Origin: Microbacterium halophytorum
GTDB lineage: Bacteria > Actinomycetota > Actinomycetes > Actinomycetales > Microbacteriaceae
Assembly: GCF_002970975.1 (NCBI RefSeq)
Contig: NZ_KZ672984.1
Location: 129,895 to 176,107 of the forward strand
Direction: 5' to 3'
Length of the DNA: 46,213 nucleotides
Positions within the stretch are counted from its first letter, which is position 1. The number at the start of each line of letters is the position of its first letter. Made by a program: the position numbers and the translations under genes. A model generated the notes under the pieces. That model had not been told where the DNA came from. It saw only the letters and a program-made list of their open reading frames with translations, and did no database searches. This document shows, piece after piece, positions 9,475-16,935 of this stretch.

Positions 9475-9535
9475 ATCGCTATCTCAGTTGTTGCGAGGGA
9501 ACGCGCGATTCCACCGCAAGAAATGAGATAGCGAT
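9475..9535. repeat. Large interrupted hairpin between ackA and pgmB
   Basis: A perfect 12-bp inverted repeat (ATCGCTATCTCA at 9475–9486 and its complement at 9524–9535) continues inward with a TTGCG/CGCAA pairing. The central segment contains GCGCGATTC. It starts about 35 nt past the ackA stop, lacks a U-run, and is lower in GC than its surroundings. It may act as a terminator or mRNA end, or be a member of a palindromic repeat family; see also 17387–17435. Confidence 0.6.
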
Positions 9536-9569
9536 CCGGGCGACCCCCAGCGGATGCCCGGGCGGCGCC

Positions 9570-10793
9570 TCACGCGTCGAGGACCGCGAGCGTCTGCGTC
9601 GCGATCTCGAGCTCCTCGTCCGTCGGCACGATCAGCACCGCAGCCGTCGACTCGGGCGCCGAGATCACGCCTGCCGCGCCCGCGCGGTTCGCGCCGTCGT
9701 CCATCCGGATCCCCAGGAAGCCCAGTGCCGCGACCACGCGCTCGCGCACGAGCGGGGTGTTCTCGCCGACGCCCGCCGTGAACGAGATCGCGTCGATGCC
9801 GCCCATCTGCGCGATGTACGCACCCGCGTAGGCGACGAGGCGATGCACGTACACGTCGAGCGCCAGCTCGGCTCGCTCGTCGCCGGCCTCGACGCCCGCG
9901 ATGACGTCGCGCATGTCCTGTGCGCCCGCCAGGCCGAGCATGCCGCTGCGCTTGTTCAGCAGGTCGTCGATCTCGTCGATCGACCGGCCGCGGCGGGCGA
10001 GGTGGAGCACGACGGCCGGGTCGATGTCGCCGGTGCGCGTGCCCATCACGAGACCCTCGAGCGGCGTGAAGCCCATCGACGTCTCGACCGAGCGCCCGCC
10101 CGCCACGGCCGTTGCGCTCGCGCCGTTGCCCAGGTGGAAGACGAGCTGCCGGATGTCGCCGAGCGGCCGACCGAGCAGGCGCGCGGCCCGCTCGGAGACA
10201 TACTTGTGGCTCGTGCCGTGGAAGCCGTAGCGCCGGATGCCCTCCTCGCGCTGGGCGTCGGCGTCGATCGCGTACGTGTACGCGGCCGGCGCGAGCGTCT
10301 GGTGGAACGCCGTGTCGAAGACCGCCACGTGCGGCACGTCGTCGAAGGCCGCGCGCGCCGCCCGGATACCCTGCAGTGCGCCGGGATTGTGCAGGGGCGC
10401 GAGCACCGCCAGTTCGTCGATCGCGCGCTCGACGGCGTCGTCGACGAGCGTCGCGTCGACGAAGCGGTCGCCGCCGTGCACGACGCGGTGCCCGACCGCA
10501 ACGGGCGGGTTCTCGGCCAGCGACGGGCCGTGCGCCGCGAACGCCTCGAGCATCATCCGGAAGCCCGCCGTGTGATCCGGGATCGCCCCCTCGCGCTCGT
10601 GGGTCATGCGCGCGGCCGCGACGGTCGGCCCGTCGGCCCGCACCCAGACCTCGTGCTTCGCGCGGCCGCGCGCATCGCCGATGCGCTCGACGAGCCCGAC
10701 GGCGAGCACGCGGCCGCTCTCGCCGATCGTCGGGTCGATCAGCCGGTACTTGAACGACGAGGAGCCGCTGTTCACGACGAGGGCGACGCCCAT
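9570..10793 (-). CDS. ackA: Acetate kinase
   Basis: Interconverts acetyl phosphate plus ADP and acetate plus ATP, completing the overflow-acetate route with Pta. The 407-residue protein begins VVNSGSSSFKYRL (phosphate-binding N8–K15) and contains RVVHGGDRF, the GFHGTSHKYV motif, HLGNGAS and GMRMGTRTGDIDP-like segments (here LVMGTRTGDIDPAV), and ends in the usual VPTDEELEIA. The ATG at 10793 lies 3 nt past the pta stop codon, so the two genes are translationally close and form one operon. Confidence 0.97.
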   Translation of the reverse strand: MGVALVVNSGSSSFKYRLIDPTIGESGRVLAVGLVERIGDARGRAKHEVWVRADGPTVAAARMTHEREGAIPDHTAGFRMMLEAFAAHGPSLAENPPVAVGHRVVHGGDRFVDATLVDDAVERAIDELAVLAPLHNPGALQGIRAARAAFDDVPHVAVFDTAFHQTLAPAAYTYAIDADAQREEGIRRYGFHGTSHKYVSERAARLLGRPLGDIRQLVFHLGNGASATAVAGGRSVETSMGFTPLEGLVMGTRTGDIDPAVVLHLARRGRSIDEIDDLLNKRSGMLGLAGAQDMRDVIAGVEAGDERAELALDVYVHRLVAYAGAYIAQMGGIDAISFTAGVGENTPLVRERVVAALGFLGIRMDDGANRAGAAGVISAPESTAAVLIVPTDEELEIATQTLAVLDA

Positions 10794-10796
10794 GGC

Positions 10797-12896
10797 TCAG
10801 GCCCCCTGGATCGCCGTGAGGGCGACGGTGTTCACGATGTCCTGCACCGTCGCGCCGCGCGAGAGGTCGTTGACCGGCTTGTTCAGGCCCTGCAGGACGG
10901 GGCCGATCGCGACGGCGCCCGCCGAGCGCTGCACCGCCTTGTACGTGTTGTTGCCCGTGTTCAGGTCGGGGAAGACGAACACGGTCGCGCGGCCCGCGAC
11001 GTCCGACTCCGGCAGTTTCGCGCGGGCCACGGCCGCGTCGGCCGCGGCGTCGTACTGGATCGGACCCTCGATCGGCAGCTCCGGCGCCCGCTCGCGCGCG
11101 AGCGCCGTCGCCTCGCGCACCTTGTCGACGTCGGCACCTGACCCGGACGCCCCCGTCGAGTACGACAGCATCGCCACGCGCGGCTCGACGCCGAACTGGC
11201 GCGCCGTGGCCGCCGACGACACCGCGATGTCGGCGAGCTCGGCGCTCGTCGGGTCGGGGATCACGGCGCAGTCGCCGTAGACGAGCACGCGGTCGGCGAG
11301 CGCCATCAGGAAGACGCTCGAGACGACCTCGACGCCCGGCGCCGTCCGGATGATCTCGAACGATGGCCGGATCGTGTGCGCCGTCGTGTGCGCGGCGCCC
11401 GAGACCATGCCGTCGGCGAGGCCCGTGTGCACCATCATCGTGCCGAAGTAGCTGACGTCGGTGACGGTGTCCGCCGCGCGCTCGTACGTCATGCCCTTGT
11501 GGGCGCGCAGCCGGGCGTACTCCTCGGCGAAACGCGCGACGTGCACCGGGTCGAAGGGGCTGAGCACGTTCGCCGCCGCGATGTCGAGGCCGAGCTCGAG
11601 CGCCCTGGCGCGCACCTCGATCGGTTCGCCCAGGATCGTCAGCTCCGCCACGCCCCGCTCGAGCAGGATCGCGGCGGCGCGGAGGATGCGGTCGTCACCG
11701 CCCTCCGGCAGCACGATGTGCCTTCCCGCGGCGCGGGCGCGGGCCAGCAGGTCGTACTCGAACATCAGGGGCGTGACGACGTCGGTGCGGGCGACGTCGA
11801 GCACGCGCGTCAGCTCCGCGACGTCGACGCTGCGCTCGAACAGGCTGAGCGCGCGGCTGTAGCGCTGCGTCGAGGCCGCGGCGAAGCGGCCGCGGGCGTG
11901 CATCACGCGCATCGCCGTCGGGTACGTGTCGCCGTGCGTCCGGATGATCGGCAGCGCCGTGTCGAGCCCGTCGATCAGGCGCTGAACCGGCTCCGGCACC
12001 TCGAACGGCCCGTTCATGACGATGCCCGCGAGCGACGGGAACGTTGCGGAGCCGTGCGCCATGACGGTCGACAGCAGCGCGTCGGTCCGGTCGGCCGCGA
12101 TGATGACGACGGCGCCGTCCGCCAGGCGCGGCAGCACGTTCACCATCGACATCCCGGCGACCACGACGCTGAGCGCCTCGCGGCCGAGCAGCTCCTCGTC
12201 GCCGCCGACGAGCTCGCCGTCGACCGCGCGGAGGACGTCGCCCATCGTCGGTGCGACGAGGATCGGGTCCTCGGGCAGCGCCCAGGCCGGGGCGCCGCCC
12301 GTGTGCGCCGCCACCTCGCGGATCGTCTCGTCGATCCGGTCGGCGTCGGCGCGGTTCACGACCGCGGCGACCAGCTCGGCGCGGGCGTTCTCGAGCTCGG
12401 CGACCGCGAGGGAGGCGACCTGGCCGAGCTGCTCGGGCGCCCGCGGTTCCGGCGAGCCGAGCGACTCCTGCGCGCCCGAGCCGCTTCGCCCGTTCAGCAC
12501 GAGAAGGACGGGCGCGCCGAGGTTCGCGGCGATGCGCGCGTTGTAGGCGAGCTCGGCGGGGCTGCCGACGTCGGTGTAGTCGCTGCCGAGGATCACGACG
12601 GCGTCGCACTTCTCCTCGACCTGGCGGAACCGGCTCACGATCGTCGCGAGCGCCGCATCCGGGTCCGCATGCACCGCGTCGTAGCCGACACCGACGCACT
12701 CGTCGTAGTCGAGGCCGGCCGCCGAGTGCTCGAGCAGCATCGACAGCACGTAGTCGCGCTCGGAGGTCGTGCGCGCGATCGGTCGGAACACGCCGACCCT
12801 CGCGGTCACACGGCTGAGCGAGTCGAGCACTCCGAGCGCCACCGTCGACTTGCCCGAGTGCCCCTCCGCCGAGGTGATGCAGATGCTCCTGGCCAT
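10797..12896 (-). CDS. pta: Phosphate acetyltransferase (long form)
   Basis: Transfers acetyl from acetyl-CoA to phosphate. The 699-residue length matches the long actinobacterial/enterobacterial form. The N-terminus is a P-loop-like BioD/DRTGG region (SAEGHSGKSTVALG, residues 9–22), followed by a DRTGG domain and the C-terminal PTA/PTB catalytic domain (VLPEGGDDRILRAA…, MVHTGLADGMVSGAAHTTAHTIRP-type region, SYSTGASGSG, FPDLNTGNNTYKAVQR). I chose the ATG at 12896 over a longer frame reaching 13151 because the protein then begins at the conserved nucleotide-binding segment and a TAGGCT box sits 7 nt upstream. ackA follows directly. Confidence 0.96.
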   Translation of the reverse strand: MARSICITSAEGHSGKSTVALGVLDSLSRVTARVGVFRPIARTTSERDYVLSMLLEHSAAGLDYDECVGVGYDAVHADPDAALATIVSRFRQVEEKCDAVVILGSDYTDVGSPAELAYNARIAANLGAPVLLVLNGRSGSGAQESLGSPEPRAPEQLGQVASLAVAELENARAELVAAVVNRADADRIDETIREVAAHTGGAPAWALPEDPILVAPTMGDVLRAVDGELVGGDEELLGREALSVVVAGMSMVNVLPRLADGAVVIIAADRTDALLSTVMAHGSATFPSLAGIVMNGPFEVPEPVQRLIDGLDTALPIIRTHGDTYPTAMRVMHARGRFAAASTQRYSRALSLFERSVDVAELTRVLDVARTDVVTPLMFEYDLLARARAAGRHIVLPEGGDDRILRAAAILLERGVAELTILGEPIEVRARALELGLDIAAANVLSPFDPVHVARFAEEYARLRAHKGMTYERAADTVTDVSYFGTMMVHTGLADGMVSGAAHTTAHTIRPSFEIIRTAPGVEVVSSVFLMALADRVLVYGDCAVIPDPTSAELADIAVSSAATARQFGVEPRVAMLSYSTGASGSGADVDKVREATALARERAPELPIEGPIQYDAAADAAVARAKLPESDVAGRATVFVFPDLNTGNNTYKAVQRSAGAVAIGPVLQGLNKPVNDLSRGATVQDIVNTVALTAIQGA

Positions 12897-12903
12897 GTTC
12901 CCC

Positions 12904-12909
12904 AGCCTA
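12904..12909 (-). promoter_or_regulatory. Leaderless -10 box of pta
   Basis: TAGGCT on the minus strand with a 7-nt spacer to the pta ATG. This gives a leaderless pta–ackA transcript and places the promoter just downstream of the paired repeats at 12947–13224. Confidence 0.5.
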
Positions 12910-12946
12910 TGGTCACGGGCGGCGGAGCACGCAGTGTTATCGCACC

Positions 12947-13063
12947 GCATCCGGATGGATGCCTGCCGCGCACCCAGGAGGACGAACCACAACTTCGAGG
13001 AGGAATCCTCGGAACTCGTCCTCGATGTTGCCGAATCTCCTCGATTCTGCGGTGGCCCCGGCT
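12947..13063. repeat. Intergenic direct repeat, copy 1
   Basis: First of two ~115 bp near-identical copies in the 350-bp gap between pta and the siderophore-interacting gene. The core (about 12966–13026) differs from copy 2 by a single base. It contains nested short palindromes such as GAGGAGGAATCCTC and the pairing TCGAGGA/TCCTCGA. Read on the minus strand, both copies keep one open frame with related residues (IEDEFRGFLL[E/D]VVVRPPGCAA). No known element is recognised. Confidence 0.85.
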
Positions 13064-13111
13064 TGTCGTGTCGCGCAAGCAGCCCGAAGACTCGCCATGC
13101 CGTGCGGATGC

Positions 13112-13224
13112 GCATCCGGATGTCCGCCGCGCACCCAGGAGGACGAACCACAACATCGAGGAGGAATCCTCGGAACTCGTCCTCGATCCGGCTGAATCTC
13201 CTCGAATCCGCGGTGGCCCCGGCT
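13112..13224. repeat. Intergenic direct repeat, copy 2
   Basis: Second copy, separated from the first by 48 bp. Differences cluster in two patches (after CTCGAT and after CCTCGA), while both ends (GCATCCGGATG and GTGGCCCCGGCT) are conserved. The copy ends 22 bp before the stop codon of the siderophore-interacting gene. Outside the two copies the 12897–13246 gap holds only the pta promoter and no supported gene. Confidence 0.85.
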
Positions 13225-13246
13225 GGGCGCGCCGGGGCCGCCGGGG

Positions 13247-14047
13247 TCAGCTCGGCGAGGCCTGGCCGATGCGCCAGTAGCCCGAGAACGTGACCCGGCG
13301 CTTGTCGATGCCGCGCTCCTTGACGAGGTGTCGGCGGGCGCCCGCGGCGAGCGCCTGCTCCCCGACGCAGAAGGCATAGGGCTCGCCGCCGGGGAAGTCG
13401 AGCCCGCGCAGCAGCGGCAGCGCCGCGGCGCCCGGCGCCTCGCCCGCGCCCCGCTCGAGCCAGTGCACCGCGACGCCGTCAGGGGCGTCGACCACCTGGC
13501 GGTCGCGGGCGTCGAAGAGTTCGATGATCGCGTGGCCGACCGCGTCGCGCGGCATGTCGCGCAGCACGCCGGCCGCCGCGGGCAGCGCGCTCTCGTCGGC
13601 GACGATGAGCGACCAGTCGGCGGCGACGGGCTTCCACCCGCAGCCCTGATCGATGAACGCGACGCGCTCGCCCGGCTCGACCGATGCGGCCCACGGCCCC
13701 GCGACCCCGTCATCGCCGTGCGAGACGAAGTCGACGTCGAGCTCGCGCTCCGCCGGTCGGAAGGCGCGGACGGTGTAGTTCCGGATGACGGGGCGCGTTC
13801 CCTTCGGCAGCGTGAGGTACTTCACGTAGCCCCCGATGCCGAACTTCGACGGCATCCGGTCGAGCCCTCCCTCGCCGCGCACGGGGAGCGCAAGGCGGAA
13901 CCACTGGTCGAAGCCGCGGTGCTCGTATCGATCGAGGTCGGCACCGCCGAGGGTGACGCGGACCATGTTCGGGGTCACCCGCTCGCGGCGCACGACCTCC
14001 GCGCGCACGAGCCCCGACTCCGCGTGCGTGACGGTGATGTTGCTCAT
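13247..14047 (-). CDS. Siderophore-interacting protein (ViuB-type flavin reductase)
   Basis: A cytoplasmic FAD-dependent ferric-siderophore reductase that releases iron from imported siderophores. The 266-residue protein has the FAD-binding barrel (VTPNMVRVTLGG; RNYTVRAF, the flavin-binding R-x-Y-[TS] motif, about residues 89–96) and a C-terminal NAD(P)H-binding SIP domain (IVADESALPAAAGVL; FCVGEQALAAGARRHLV; the terminal GYWRIG motif typical of the family). The ATG at 14047 is followed by a good start. An IdeR/DtxR-type box lies 22 nt upstream, so iron repression is likely. No siderophore transporter gene is adjacent. Confidence 0.92.
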   Translation of the reverse strand: MSNITVTHAESGLVRAEVVRRERVTPNMVRVTLGGADLDRYEHRGFDQWFRLALPVRGEGGLDRMPSKFGIGGYVKYLTLPKGTRPVIRNYTVRAFRPAERELDVDFVSHGDDGVAGPWAASVEPGERVAFIDQGCGWKPVAADWSLIVADESALPAAAGVLRDMPRDAVGHAIIELFDARDRQVVDAPDGVAVHWLERGAGEAPGAAALPLLRGLDFPGGEPYAFCVGEQALAAGARRHLVKERGIDKRRVTFSGYWRIGQASPS

Positions 14048-14069
14048 CCGGCTCCTCTCGCCGAGACGA

Positions 14070-14087
14070 GGTTAGCCTGGCCTAACC
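14070..14087. promoter_or_regulatory. IdeR/DtxR-type iron box
   Basis: GGTTAGCCTGGCCTAACC is an 18-base dyad with perfect 6-bp outer arms. It closely resembles the actinobacterial iron-repressor consensus (TTAGGTTAGSCTAACCTAA) and sits just upstream of the siderophore-interacting protein gene. Confidence 0.8.
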
Positions 14088-14119
14088 ACAAACCGCAATC
14101 GATGGGGCGCTGCGCCGGC

Positions 14120-14431
14120 TCAGCGCGACGCGGCCCGCTCGACGGCGTCGGCCAGCCAGTCCGCGAGCGTTTCGTCATCCGGATCGGTCAGAGCCGCGAA
14201 CGGCACGTCGACGCCGCTGCGCAGCTGCAGCCGGTGCGCACCGCGCTGCAGCGCGACGTCGAGCGCCTCTCCGCCTCCGACGGGGAAGAACACCTCGGCG
14301 TCGGTGACGCCCGCCGCCATGTGCCCGTTCACCATGAAGGCGAGCGAGCCCATCATCTTCTTCTCGTCGACGTCCGCCATCGTCCGGATCACGGCACGCA
14401 CCCTGTCAGCCAGCTCTGCGTCGTAGGCCAT
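14120..14431 (-). CDS. TfoX N-terminal domain protein
   Basis: A 103-residue protein with the TfoX_N pattern: YDAELADRVRAVI at the start, then KKMMGSLAFMVNGHMAAGV and a C-terminal DPDDETLADWLADAV helix. Proteins of this small family in actinobacteria have no established role; the name comes from the competence regulator of gamma-proteobacteria, and competence should not be inferred here. The start at 14431 is supported by a TATTCT box 6 nt upstream (leaderless) and by agreement with the domain start. It stands alone, convergent with nothing and downstream of a lipoprotein gene that has its own terminator. Confidence 0.8.
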   Translation of the reverse strand: MAYDAELADRVRAVIRTMADVDEKKMMGSLAFMVNGHMAAGVTDAEVFFPVGGGEALDVALQRGAHRLQLRSGVDVPFAALTDPDDETLADWLADAVERAASR

Positions 14432-14437
14432 GCGCAC

Positions 14438-14443
14438 AGAATA
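14438..14443 (-). promoter_or_regulatory. Leaderless -10 box of the TfoX-like gene
   Basis: TATTCT with a 6-nt spacer to the ATG; no ribosome site is present between them. Confidence 0.5.
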
Positions 14444-14483
14444 CGGCGCCGCGCCCGGAGGCGCACCGCCGCACAAGGGGGCA

Positions 14484-14524
14484 CCCTGCGCGGCCCGGCT
14501 CTGGGGTCGTCGGGCCGCGCAGGG
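14484..14524 (-). terminator. Terminator of the lipoprotein gene
   Basis: A perfect 13-bp stem (CCCTGCGCGGCCC and GGGCCGCGCAGGG) with a 15-nt loop lies directly after the stop at 14530. It separates this gene from the TfoX-like gene. Confidence 0.7.
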
Positions 14525-14529
14525 TGGGA

Positions 14530-15138
14530 TCAGAGGACCTCGGTGAACGTGCCGTCGGCCTCGAAGCGGACGTTGGCCGACTCGCGGTCGCTCCGGACGC
14601 CCGTCTGCATGAACAGGTCGGTCGAGGTGGGGAGCATCCGCTTCATGACGATGCCGTCGACCTCGCCGTCTTCGATCCCGCTGAGCTCGACCGACTCGGC
14701 GAGCGCCGAGGCGACCGCCTCCGTCGAGATGTCGTCCGTCGAGAACAGGTTCTGCTCGAGCGCCTCGGCGTCGCCGCCGTAGTCGACCGGCGTCGGCTGC
14801 GACGCGACCTCGCCGTCGCGGTACTCCCACGCGTTCAGCTCGTCAGTGGCCTCGGGGTCGACGGCGTAGATGATGACGGAGCTCAGCGTCACCTGGAAGT
14901 CGGTGATGTCGGCGGGGTCGGCGCCGACCTCCTCGACGAGCGCCGACAGCGCCGTGTCGAAGTCCTCGGCCGTCGCGGTGGTCACGTCGAAGGCCGGGGC
15001 CTCCTGCGTCTCCTGCTCGGCCTGTTCGGTCTGCGTCTGCTCCGACTCGTCCGTCGCGTCGGACTCGGTGCCCGCCCCGCAGCCGGTGAGCAGCAGCGCC
15101 GCGGCGGCCAGTGCGATGGGTGCGGCGTATGCGCGCAT
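14530..15138 (-). CDS. Secreted lipoprotein of unknown function
   Basis: A 202-residue predicted lipoprotein. A short basic start and hydrophobic run lead to the lipobox LLTGC with Cys20, followed by an acidic Thr/Gln/Glu-rich tether (residues 25–48) and a folded region of about 150 residues (FDTALSALVEEVGADPADITDFQVTL…) with no recognised family. It should be anchored on the outer face of the membrane. The ATG at 15138 has a GAGGAG site at good spacing. It is divergent from a TetR gene with only about 100 bp between the starts, so regulation by that TetR protein is possible but not shown. Confidence 0.75.
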   Translation of the reverse strand: MRAYAAPIALAAAALLLTGCGAGTESDATDESEQTQTEQAEQETQEAPAFDVTTATAEDFDTALSALVEEVGADPADITDFQVTLSSVIIYAVDPEATDELNAWEYRDGEVASQPTPVDYGGDAEALEQNLFSTDDISTEAVASALAESVELSGIEDGEVDGIVMKRMLPTSTDLFMQTGVRSDRESANVRFEADGTFTEVL

Positions 15139-15238
15139 GTGTTCTCCTCGGTCGTCTCACCCGCTCCCTCGCGGCGGGTCATGGCTCCACATTATCGCAA
15201 CATCCAGTTGCTTTTATGGGCGGGGCATACTGGGGGCC

Positions 15239-15859
15239 ATGACCGAGAAGCCCCGCGGCTCCGCACCCGCCCGCCGCCCGGGCGGCCGCAGCGCCCGCGT
15301 GCGGGAGGCCGTCCTGACGGCGGCGCTCGACGAGCTGTCGTCCGTCGGGTACACGGCGCTCTCGGTGGCGGGCGTCGCGGAGCGGGCGGGTGTGAACAAG
15401 ACATCTCTTTACCGCCGCTGGGGAGACAAGGAGTCGCTGCTCTCCGACGCGCTCGCCGCCGTCGTCGTCGACCCCGTCGAGCCGCGTGACACCGGGAGCC
15501 TGGAGGGCGACCTGCGGTCGTATGCGCGCGGCATCGTGGCGCGGCTGACGGCGGGCCGCATGGGCACGGCCATCGCCGCCCTCCTCACTCCCGAGGCGCT
15601 CGCGCTGCCCGCGGTCGCGAACGCGCGCGACGCGATCTTCGCGACCCGCCGACCGCTCTCCGCCGAGATCATCCGCCGCGCGGTCGCGCGAGGCGACGTT
15701 CCCGAAGACACGGACGCCGATCTCACGATCGACCACCTCGTTGCTCCGATCTACTTCCGCCTGCTGCTGTCCGGCGACCCCGTCGACGAAGCGTGCGCCG
15801 ACACCGCTGCACGCGCCGCCGCATCCGCCGCCCGCGCGGGTGCCTTCGCGCCGCAGTGA
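15239..15859 (+). CDS. TetR family transcriptional regulator
   Basis: A 206-residue regulator. The N-terminal TetR helix-turn-helix spans about residues 22–68 (LSVAGVAERAGVNKTSLYRRWGDKESLL) and is followed by a C-terminal ligand domain of the TetR_C_16-like type (GDLRSYARGIVARL…DLTIDHLVAPIYFRLLLSGDPVD). Ligand and targets are unknown; the divergent lipoprotein gene is the nearest candidate target. The ATG at 15239 is preferred because it opens just before the basic arm and has a CATACT box 7 nt upstream, although the intervening GGGGG could also serve as a ribosome site. Confidence 0.88.
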   Translation: MTEKPRGSAPARRPGGRSARVREAVLTAALDELSSVGYTALSVAGVAERAGVNKTSLYRRWGDKESLLSDALAAVVVDPVEPRDTGSLEGDLRSYARGIVARLTAGRMGTAIAALLTPEALALPAVANARDAIFATRRPLSAEIIRRAVARGDVPEDTDADLTIDHLVAPIYFRLLLSGDPVDEACADTAARAAASAARAGAFAPQ

Positions 15860-15871
15860 GTCGCCGCGCCG

Positions 15872-15887
15872 GCCCCGGAGCCGGGGC
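15872..15887 (+). terminator. Short hairpin after the TetR gene
   Basis: GCCCCGG and CCGGGGC pair around a 2-nt centre 12 nt after the TetR stop codon. No U-run follows, so its function is uncertain. Confidence 0.35.
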
Positions 15888-15976
15888 GGGCACGGGCAGG
15901 CCGAGCCCCGCGGCGCTGCGCCCGGCGCGGCGGACACGGCCCCGCGCATCGGGCATCCGGATGCGGCGTTCTGCCT

Positions 15977-15982
15977 TACGCT
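15977..15982 (+). promoter_or_regulatory. -10 box of a leaderless leader ORF before the AraC gene
   Basis: TACGCT lies 7 nt before an ATG at 15990, the same spacing as the other leaderless genes of this window. Confidence 0.4.
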
Positions 15983-15989
15983 CGATGCC

Positions 15990-16040
15990 ATGATGCGATC
16001 GCCGAGGCTCCCGGCCCCTCCCGCTGCCCCCGGCACCTGA
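15990..16040 (+). CDS. Possible 16-residue proline-rich leader peptide
   Basis: A short frame reading MMRSPRLPAPPAAPGT with its stop 10 nt before the AraC start codon. Five of the 16 residues are Pro, four of them in the last ten codons (PAPPAAPG), a composition that can slow ribosomes. The -10-like box at 15977–15982 has leaderless spacing to the first ATG. It could control or couple translation of the downstream regulator, or be only a 5' untranslated region by chance. No homolog is recognised. Confidence 0.35.
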   Translation: MMRSPRLPAPPAAPGT

Positions 16041-16050
16041 GCGGCCGGCG

Positions 16051-16476
16051 ATGGCAGCCTTCGACCCCGACTTCGTCGCGATGCGGCGCGTGCGCGACCG
16101 GATCGACCGCGACTACGCTCAGCCGCTCGACGTCGAGCAGCTCGCGCTCGGGGCGCACATGTCGGCGGGGCATCTCAGCCGCGAGTTCAAGAGGGCGTAC
16201 GGCGAATCGCCGTATTCGTACCTGATGACGCGCCGCGTCGAACGGGCGATGGCCCTCCTGCGGCGCGGCGACCTCAGCGTCACAGACGTCTGCTTCGCGG
16301 TCGGGAGCTCGTCGCTGGGCACCTTCAGCACCCGGTTCCGCGAGCTCGTCGGCATGAGCCCGAGCGAGTTCCGCGCGCGGGCCGATGCCGACCCCGCGCA
16401 CCTGCCGACGTGCGTCGTCAAGCACGCCGCGAAACCGGTCAGGAATCGAGAAGCGCCCCCGCTCCTGCCGGAATAG
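16051..16476 (+). CDS. AraC family regulator, DNA-binding domain only
   Basis: A 141-residue protein consisting almost entirely of the two helix-turn-helix AraC domain: first HTH LDVEQLALGAHMSAGHLSREFKRAYG, linker helix, second HTH LSVTDVCFAVGSSSLGTFSTRFRELVGMSPSEFRAR. There is no ligand-binding domain, as in small AraC proteins found next to VOC enzymes in actinobacteria. The TAG stop codon forms part of the -10 box of the VOC gene that follows. The ATG at 16051 has no good ribosome site, which fits coupling to the upstream short ORF or a weakly defined start. Confidence 0.85.
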   Translation: MAAFDPDFVAMRRVRDRIDRDYAQPLDVEQLALGAHMSAGHLSREFKRAYGESPYSYLMTRRVERAMALLRRGDLSVTDVCFAVGSSSLGTFSTRFRELVGMSPSEFRARADADPAHLPTCVVKHAAKPVRNREAPPLLPE

Positions 16477-16479
16477 CGT
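16474..16479 (+). promoter_or_regulatory. Leaderless -10 box of the VOC gene, overlapping the AraC stop
   Basis: TAGCGT uses the AraC stop codon TAG as its first three bases and stands 7 nt before the VOC ATG. Confidence 0.5.
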
Positions 16480-16486
16480 GTGAGAC

Positions 16487-16903
16487 ATGGACACGCAGAT
16501 CACGATTCACACGGCACCGCTCCCCCACGTCGACCCGGACGCGTCGCTCGCCTTCTGGCGCGACGCCCTCGGCTTCGAGGTGCGCAGCGATGTCGGTCAG
16601 GGCGCCATGCGCTGGATCACCGTCGGCCCCGCCGGCAAGCCCGACACCGTCATCCTGCTCGCACCTCCCGCTGTCGACCCCGGCGTCACGGACGCCGAGC
16701 GCTCGACGATCACCGACATGATGGCGAAGGGCACCTACGGCTGGGTGATGCTCGCGAGCACCGACGTCGACGCCGACTTCGCACGCATCCAGGCGCACGG
16801 CTCGGCCGAGGTCATCCAGGAGCCGACCGACCAGCCGTACGGGGTGCGCGACTGCGCATTCCGCGACCCGGCGGGCAACACCGTCCGCCTGCGCCAGGCC
16901 TGA
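16487..16903 (+). CDS. VOC (glyoxalase/bleomycin-resistance) family protein
   Basis: A 138-residue single-unit pair of VOC beta-alpha-beta-beta-beta modules. The first holds ASLAFWRDALGFEVRSDVGQGAMRWITVG and the second LASTDVDADFARIQAHGSAEV…GVRDCAFRDPAGNTVRLRQ, the characteristic end. VOC enzymes are metal-dependent lyases, dioxygenases or binding proteins, and the substrate cannot be read here. The gene sits between an AraC regulator and a DUF1801 gene on the same strand. The trio is a common actinobacterial arrangement, in which the regulator probably controls the enzyme. Confidence 0.88.
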   Translation: MDTQITIHTAPLPHVDPDASLAFWRDALGFEVRSDVGQGAMRWITVGPAGKPDTVILLAPPAVDPGVTDAERSTITDMMAKGTYGWVMLASTDVDADFARIQAHGSAEVIQEPTDQPYGVRDCAFRDPAGNTVRLRQA

Positions 16904-16935
16904 GCACACGACGACACACGAGAAGGAGAACCCGG

